A stretch of DNA of 64,000 nucleotides, from NCBI GenBank assembly GCA_013397075.1, contig VWZS01000851.1:434001-498000 (forward strand), read 5' to 3'. Made by a program: the position numbers and the translations under genes. Below are positions 57,501 to 64,000 of this stretch, one piece after another (within the stretch, counting starts at the first letter, position 1; every line of letters starts with the position of its first letter). Origin of the DNA: Rhabdornis inornatus (taxonomy: Eukaryota > Chordata > Aves > Passeriformes > Rhabdornithidae). The notes beneath the pieces were generated by a model. The model was not told the DNA's origin, made no database searches, and worked only from the letters and a program-made list of their open reading frames with translations.

Positions 57501-60500
57501 GTATTGTATCAAATGCCTTTGCTATTCTTTATAAATTAATGCAAGCAGGGAAGCAGCATTTGCTAGAATGAAGTGTGATTTCACAGTACAGAAATTACCA
57601 TGTGTGGAATAGTGGGTAAAGGAGTTGGGTTCCACGTGGTTGATGTGCTTGTTTTTGCTTGCCAGTTTGTTCCACCAGTAAGTTTTTTCTCTGTAGGCTG
57701 AGACCACTGCATAGCTGATCTAAAGTGAAACCGTGGTGTTAGTTTTCATGGAGAGGCAACAGGTAGAGTAAAACAACATAACAGGGAACCCAAACATGCC
57801 TTAATGCGTGCGCAGAGCTGTAATCTAAGAAGAAACACTCAGAATTTCAGTAATCACTTATGTATCTCTTCTCCAGCAAGTGTTAAGCCTGGGGGTTCTG
57901 TTTGTGTTAAAAGTGAACTATCAGTACTGCACTATGCATATAATGATTAACTGGAGTTTGATGTAACTTTTATAGTGTTTTAAAAAAGTAAAAATACTTC
58001 AATAAAAATACAGCAATTGCAAAACTAATTGAAGTGAGCTGCTTTAAAAGTTAAGGTTGGCCGTGTTATGGTGACTGACCACAAACACACTGTTCCAACG
58101 CACTTCTCAGTTATTTCAGATTGTTTCAAGAGATGAGACCCTTGCCATGTTAGTGCCAGAGACTATCAAATGTGTCAAATGTATCAAATGAGACTAGTCA
58201 TGTGAGAATATTCTAAGTACATGGATGCACTTACTTTTTGGATGGAGTTCCTCCAAAGCCAAGATCTGTGGGGAAAAAGAAACAGACAAAATCCTTAAGA
58301 ATTTTAATTTGAGAGGGAAAAGAAACTTGTTTTGCTTTCAGTAACAAATGGGAAAGTTAATTTTAAAAGCTTCACACTTACTTCCCACTAGATTAGCAAG
58401 TGAAGAATCGAGGTCATTTGCTAAAATTTTTCTACTTTGCTGGCTGGCTACAGTGGCTCTTTGACTTTGTGGTGGTACTGTGGGTTGCAATACATCATCT
58501 AGAAAGTTAAAACCTAAACAAAGAAAAAAAAGCAACTGTTAACAAAATAGTTACATTGCATTTAATAAAAGACATCCATAGGCCAAGGAGGAATTTTCTT
58601 TATAGAACACTAATTTGAGTATTTACGTGTGAAGGTTCAACATGATGGAAGCATTTAAGACTTTGATAGAAGCATAGTTTAACTTCTTATTTTTTATGGA
58701 ATACTATATTGCACCTACTAATCTAAAAGAATCTTTAACTGTACTTCAACAATACTTTGCTATACAGAAGAGAAAGACTAACTCAGGTATTCTCCAATAA
58801 ACACACAAAACCAGTTCTGTAGTTCTGCAAGTGCTGTGCCTCTGAATGGAGTCAGAGGGAAGTCATCACCATGTATCAAGAGAAAGCACAGAAGACAAAT
58901 GAACATAAGCTTACCCATTATGAGACATCCAGTGGGCCATGTTCAAAGTTTGTTCCCCCAGAAAGAGAGGAAACAGTTATTACACAGAGAATGAAACCAG
59001 TCAAAGCTAATTTTAAAGTAAATAACTAACAACTGAACTGATTGCCTCTTATCAGCTCATAATCACCTTGCAAATGTATTGTTATTAAATTTTCAACTGC
59101 AATAGCAATTATGCTAAATTGTTAAGCAATTTTTGCCTGTAGGGTATAAATTAGTCGTAAGACAGTTTTTACCACTTGCAGTCCTGTACTCTGGTGCTGT
59201 AGATTTTCCTCCAAAAACAGCATCAAAGTCCACATTAATTGTTGAAGAGGTGGTACTCGGAGAAGATGAATGAAGAGGAAAACCTGAAAAATAAGTTAAG
59301 TAATGAAATACACCCATGAAGTAATATCACTCATTCCAATGAAACCAGAAAGTTTTAAAAAACAAAAACAAAAAATCAAATTACCATCAACAGTCACAGG
59401 ATGATACACAGAAGCATATGTTGGTTTATGACCACTAAAGTCATCTTTGCAAAAAGAGATGAAAATAAGATCAGTTTTAAAGAGAAAAAGGAAGAGGGAA
59501 CCAAACAATTAAATCTGCAGCTAAAAATTAGGGAATTTTACTATTATAAAAAGGTTTTTTTTTATTTCACAGATTTGAAAAGCCAAGTAACTCCTGCATT
59601 CCCCAGTACAAAAGAGAAAGGAGGTTCCAGTTTGAAAGAAATCAGCAGATTTCTGCAGTTTGAAAGAAATCAGCTTCAAGTCTTAGGATGTCTAGACTGG
59701 GCAAGCAGAACAAAGTAATAGTTTATTTCAACTACAGAAATAAACGTTTAAGGAAACATATAATTTACTACACCTGGAATTAATGCACCATTTTCAATTG
59801 TTAATAAAAAGTGAAGATTGGCCCAAACCACGAAACATGGCCCACATTATTAGCATTATTATCTCTGGTTGCAAATAAATTACATGGGGAATGTTTTTTT
59901 TACCACTAAACAGTTCCACTCTTTGTTTGGAGGAAGAAGAAGCATTGATGAAAGGGGTGGCAGATTTTACAGCTTCTTCAACTGGCTTCATGTCAAAGAT
60001 GTCCAGATGAGGTAGAGAACCAACACAACCATTTGAAGATGAGAAAGAACCTTTCAGATGCAGAAGTAAAAGAAAGAATACAGAATACAAATAATGGAAA
60101 AGAAAATCAGACTGAAATGATTGAATATGAGAATCTCTAGATGAAGTCATATTGTAAATATTCCACCTAATGATCAGTCAAAGTTAAATACAAATTTTAG
60201 ATAGATATTATCTAGACACAAATTTTTAGTTTCAGATAACAATCCTAACATCTCTCTATTTAGGGAAAATAATTCTAGTATTGACATTGGATGGGAGGGG
60301 GAGAATGACCGAACATATATCAAAGAAGTTAGATACTAAATTTTTAGCTTCAATAATCTACCTTTTAAATAGCATATACGAGTATCAGTTCCACCTATTT
60401 AAAGACTAACATTTACCATGGTGTTAGTACTGTCTTCTTTTGACATTTAAGCCATTTCTTTGACACCTAACCTGACCATTCTTTGGAAGGATGGGTGAAG

Positions 60501-63500
60501 AAATGGGAGGCTACAGCTTTTTTACAAGAACCCTGAAATTACCAACGCCTTTTAAGTGAGAAGTATATTAAATATCACTTAATTAAATGGAAATACTAGT
60601 CCAGGATCTTTTCAGTTATACCTGCCTAGGTTTTATCTCCCAGTATTTTTCAACCTTGATCTTTAGTTATAGTTGTTCTTCCTGTCGCCTTTATTGAGCA
60701 GTTCTACTCCTTTGCTCCATCAACACTAATGCTCTGTGTTCAAGAAAGTTTGTCAGAATTTTCAGATAATTTACTTCATATTTTGTTATGAATGTTTGGA
60801 TGCAAAATAGTTAAGGTTTAAGACACAGATTTAATTAAGTGTGAACCTTGTATTCTAAGAATTCCCTTATCATTTAGACAGTCAAATCAGGGTATGAGCT
60901 CACCTCCCCAAGCACTGCTTGATGATGTTGATATAGCTGGAGTACTTTGCACGGTTGGAACAAATGCAGGCTGAAGATCAAAAAGTTCACTAGAAAGGTT
61001 GGGCATGCTGAATAAGAAATGAGAGAGAGAGAGAGAGAAATATGAAGATATGTAACAGACATTTTATTCTTGCTTTTATGAACACTCGTACCAATCTCAT
61101 TTTCTCTTATTTGCTAGCAGCCCATCAACAACAGTGATACAACAAACTGCTAATTAAACACTTACTGACAAAATTCCTGTGGGTACACCAAGAAAACATC
61201 AGCAAAAGGTACCTGAGAGGCAACTAGGATCACAGTTTTGCAGTTAATTATGGAACTACATACAGGTCAGTGCAGTAATTAAAGTTTATTTTGGAAAGCA
61301 AAATATCTCTCACCTATTTGTTGTGGGTGCTGGTGCAGCAAAGAGGTCAACAGCTACAGTGGTATTTACACTTTTTCCTGATAAAGTGCTTGGGGATGCT
61401 GATGTGGAAGTGGAATTTGATACTACAGAGATTTCTCTTAATCGCTGCTCCTGAAAGATGAGAGAGGCATTTAGCATTTTAGTCTTATTAAATTATTAAC
61501 ATTTCAGTCCTGGAGACCTTTTACAAGAAGAAAATTTTAATTATGGTCTTAATAAATAAAACGCTTTTTCTTCTGTAAAGTCCTAAAACCTGAAAAATAA
61601 TTGAAATTAGAGATAAGAGTATTTGTTTTAACAAAGCATATAAAAATCAAGGTGAGACGATGTTTTAAATAACTTTAAAAAAGTTATAAATATTTAAAAG
61701 TAAATCACTTCTAGTCAAGCTATACACTCCAGGCTCCCTCCACAGTCACTCAGAGAAACAGCTCAGTGGACCTTTGTTCAGGAAGACTCATCTCCCTACT
61801 TATTGAGTCTCTTCATGGTTCAACTGACATTCAGAAATCAGTGTGACAACACGCAATCCAATAATAAGGTAGCAACCTTTGTTTAAATTAATTTCAGGTT
61901 TACATCCCTCACTACTTCTAGATATGTTCAATGCATTTTGATGGCACCTGTCAAAGCACGGGTGTATGTTTTACACAGCTCACATAAAACACTGAGTGAC
62001 CTTGCAAGCTTCCTCACCATACGCTATTTTATCCAATTACAAAAAGTCTTGGAATACCAAACTTGTTAAAAACATCTTACCTTAAGTGCCTGCAGTCTAA
62101 CTTGTTCCTCCTCCAATGCCTGTTGCTTTTCTTTCTCATCCATCCGGCTGAATGACATTCCTGTATTGGTAAGTGTGGAAACAGCACTGGATAGGGCACT
62201 GGCTCTAAAAAGAGCAATAATTTTAAAAAAATTATTAAAAAACCCACAGTCAGTTATACATCACTCACAGTTTAATCATCAAGTGCCTTATCTAGTCATG
62301 TGCCACCCTCCTCCCCAGTCATTTATTCCCTTACTCTCTGGTACATAAGAGCAGACACCCCAAAAAAAGTTCGGTGACAAAAGAGGCATGAGTACAGAGT
62401 GACTCCCTCAAGTTTCAGCATGTAGGAACAGGAAAATGTGGAACATAACAGCTGTCTTTCCTCTTTTAAAGTTATCTAGACTAGACTGGAATGTTATTCA
62501 AATGGCAGAGGCACAGAAAGCTTGTTTGTACACTATGTAACAGCAAAGAAAGCATAGCATTATACATACACATTCTGCATATACAGAATATTGTGGTAGT
62601 GAATCCTTAGATTCTTAAAAAAAATAATCTGATGAGAAAGACAGCAAGTTGGAAACATTTATCAATATTTACCTGATACGTTTATCAATATTTACCAAGT
62701 TTCTGCGGGAGAATGTCTATGCCAAAAGAGATCTTTCATTATTCAGCCAGAAGTATTTTCATACATACTGATACAGTAATTGACAGAAAGAATAACATAA
62801 TTTTTTTCAGCACAATACATCTAAGCTAATTTGGCTGTTCTGAGGACAGGCTGAAGAACTTTTATAAGAAGGTTAAAATTATATATTCATGGTCTACCTC
62901 TCAGACCATGAATTTATAAATAATAACAATTCAGATAAATACCATCCTATTTTGAGTAAGAAGAGTATCAAAATCCAAACACCTTATAAATGTTATAAAA
63001 GGGACAAGTCAAAGGACTTTAAAAAAGTAAAAGCTAAAAAGAATAATCATCCACGGTCTCAGTTCAGTGGTTTATTACAGCACAATCAGAAATCTGTCGG
63101 AGACACAGGCAGACATGCCTACATTTCAAATGTGGCTAAGCTATCAGACTATTGCTCACTAGACGTTTAATTTATATTTCTAGGATGATACATTCAGAAG
63201 TGAATAAAAATCAACAATACCACATGACTGAATCCTGAAAACTGTTAGAATGACAAATCTTAAGTATGAGCATTGTTGTAATTCATTGGGTGCTCACCTG
63301 CTGGCAGCAGAGACTTCCTTTGTTTTCTTTCCCTCCACAGAAGCCAAATGCTGTTCCAATGCCTCAAGCAAGCTGCTGGGTGCCTAAAATTAAAAGTATT
63401 TATAGAACTCTGCTTCTATCAACACATCACTGTTTAGTACACAGATTCGTTTTCTCACCAACTAAACACAAACAAAATCTCACACACCAGTAATAGTGCC

Positions 63501-64000
63501 TTTGGGTTTTGTTGTCATTCTACACACCCAAATTCCACCTACTCAGTGGTAGTTCCTTAAAAGGAGTGGAACCACAGAGGCAGGAAGGAAGGATTCCCCA
63601 GAGTGGCTCTGCTTCTGTGCACGCAAGCTAGATTCTTGGTTTTGGTAACAGTATTTGCTACATTAGAATTAACTGAAAAACCAAAGCTGATGAAGCACTA
63701 TTCCCTTAAATTCACAGAAGCCCCAAAACAAAGACCTAGCATTTTTGATCTACTTTCCCAAGCAACAACAAAAACCCAATCATTCTCCATTCAAATATTT
63801 TCAGTCAAAGGCTTGCAGTAGAAACACATGACAACAGCAGGATGTTAGGTTGGATAAAACAGGGAATCAAATCTAATCTGATCCCAAGGACACTACTGCA
63901 GACTGAGTAGATATGCAACATGTAACTGTACAATAAACCAACTCCATTACTCTAAGTGAAATAAATCCTACTGCAGATTTATATGAAGGGAATGTACCTC
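54542..64000 (-). CDS. PICALM/AP180-family clathrin assembly protein, PICALM-like (3' part)
   Basis: AP180/CALM proteins bind PI(4,5)P2 and SNAREs through an N-terminal ANTH domain and recruit clathrin and AP-2 through a disordered C-terminal half. In transcript order the exons are 64000-63998 (partial), 63383-63298, 62204-62081, 61450-61314, 61007-60904, 60050-59904, 59444-59385, 59283-59173, 58513-58382, 58265-58235, 57719-57599, 55685-55662, 55533-55477, 55154-55047 and 54556-54542. All junctions are GT-AG and in phase, giving 418 residues plus TAG. Family landmarks: LLEALEQHLASVEGKK (end of ANTH), EKEKQQALEEEQVRLQALK, DLF/DIF adaptor motifs, INVDFDAVFGGKS, NDLDSSLANLVGNLG, EKKLTGGTNWQAK, an NPF motif and the terminal IQFM. 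The terminal IQFM and the NGVHYPGY exon match PICALM rather than SNAP91. The 147-bp exon at 60050-59904 has diverged most. The ANTH exons lie to the right of the window. PICALM itself is a less likely name because of the RAB39B-VBP1 context. Confidence 0.9.
55662..55685 (-). CDS. PICALM-like 24-nt microexon
   Basis: It encodes NGVHYPGY, corresponding to NGMHFPQY of PICALM, between acceptor ATGCCAG and donor GTAAGT. Because it is phase 0 and a multiple of three, it could be skipped without a frameshift. Confidence 0.85.
55686..57598 (-). other. PICALM-like intron
   Basis: This 1.9-kb GT-AG intron contains no supported feature. Immediately downstream, a short (TA)n run at 55583-55597 lies in the intron that follows the microexon. 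Confidence 0.6.
58514..62080 (-). other. PICALM-like introns between the Glu-rich exon and the DDLDSSLANLVG exon
   Basis: The introns among the exons at 61314-61450, 60904-61007, 59904-60050, 59385-59444 and 59173-59283 hold no genes. A 28-bp-period tandem copy of CAGTTTGAAAGAAATCAGC lies at 59628-59646 and 59656-59674, and a (GA)n run at 61021-61037. Confidence 0.6.
61021..61037 (+). repeat. (GA)8 simple repeat in splice acceptor
   Basis: On the minus strand this is a (TC)n run forming much of the polypyrimidine tract 14 nt upstream of the PICALM-like exon at 61007-60904. Confidence 0.85.
62205..63297 (-). other. PICALM-like intron
   Basis: This GT-AG intron contains a 23-bp-period tandem duplication of TTTATCAATATTTACC (62658-62673 and 62681-62696). 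I see nothing else. Confidence 0.6.
63384..63997 (-). other. PICALM-like intron at window edge
   Basis: Its donor GTACAT is at 63997-63992 on the minus strand, directly after the three exonic bases GAG at the window edge. I see no feature inside. Confidence 0.6.

Noticed and set aside
58910..58960. Possible extra PICALM-like exon with a GTAAGC donor
   Set aside because: No convincing acceptor or pyrimidine tract, and the flanking exons already join in phase.
1..64000. CRISPR arrays, operons, tRNA and rRNA genes
   Set aside because: No spaced direct-repeat arrays and no tRNA- or rRNA-like sequence were recognised; the window is vertebrate nuclear DNA.

Overview
This is vertebrate, almost certainly avian, nuclear DNA. 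Coding exons are split by GT-AG introns. There is a 3'-end CR1 LINE fragment, several LTR elements of the kind common in songbirds, and RAB39B next to VBP1. The position fits the chromosome arm homologous to human Xq28 (chromosome 4A in passerines). That chromosome and the songbird assignment are inferences. No prokaryotic features are present.

Layout. (1) 488-14754, plus strand: the C-terminal 792 residues of a synaptotagmin-like (Slp/SYTL) gene closest to SYTL2. Eleven exons join in frame through two C2 domains to a stop codon. Its introns hold LTR and CR1 debris, a lysine-rich pseudogene, a (CCTT)n(CCTG)n microsatellite beside a splice acceptor, and a 2-kb repeat-rich block. (2) 15399-20148: an endogenous retrovirus with two LTRs and a 6-bp target duplication, 0.65 kb beyond the SYTL stop. 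It has gag, protease, reverse transcriptase and integrase remnants, no env, and a 655-base assembly gap. (3) 20155-30540: intergenic DNA with two LTR-like elements and a CR1 tail; no gene seen. (4) 31172-35983, plus strand: an intact two-exon RAB39B with a CpG-island promoter. (5) 41357-49611, minus strand: a complete six-exon VBP1 (prefoldin subunit 3), tail-to-tail with RAB39B. Its last intron has the marks of a minor-spliceosome (U12) AT-AG intron. (6) 54542-64000, minus strand: the 3' part of a PICALM/AP180-type clathrin-adaptor gene. Fourteen coding exons plus a 3-base exon end at the window edge are in frame, and the protein has the PICALM-type C-terminus.

The main biological point is the neighbourhood. 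SYTL2, PICALM and RAB39A lie on one human chromosome arm (11q). Here a SYTL2-like gene, a PICALM-like gene and RAB39B, with VBP1, sit within 64 kb. This looks like the sister block of a genome-duplication paralogon, in which the SYTL and PICALM members survive here although they do not flank human RAB39B-VBP1. Three of the four genes act in membrane traffic: a Rab effector family, a Rab, and a clathrin adaptor. VBP1 is a chaperone subunit. Exon boundaries were set by reading splice sites and checking codon phase across every junction. All comparisons with known proteins are from memory, not from alignment.
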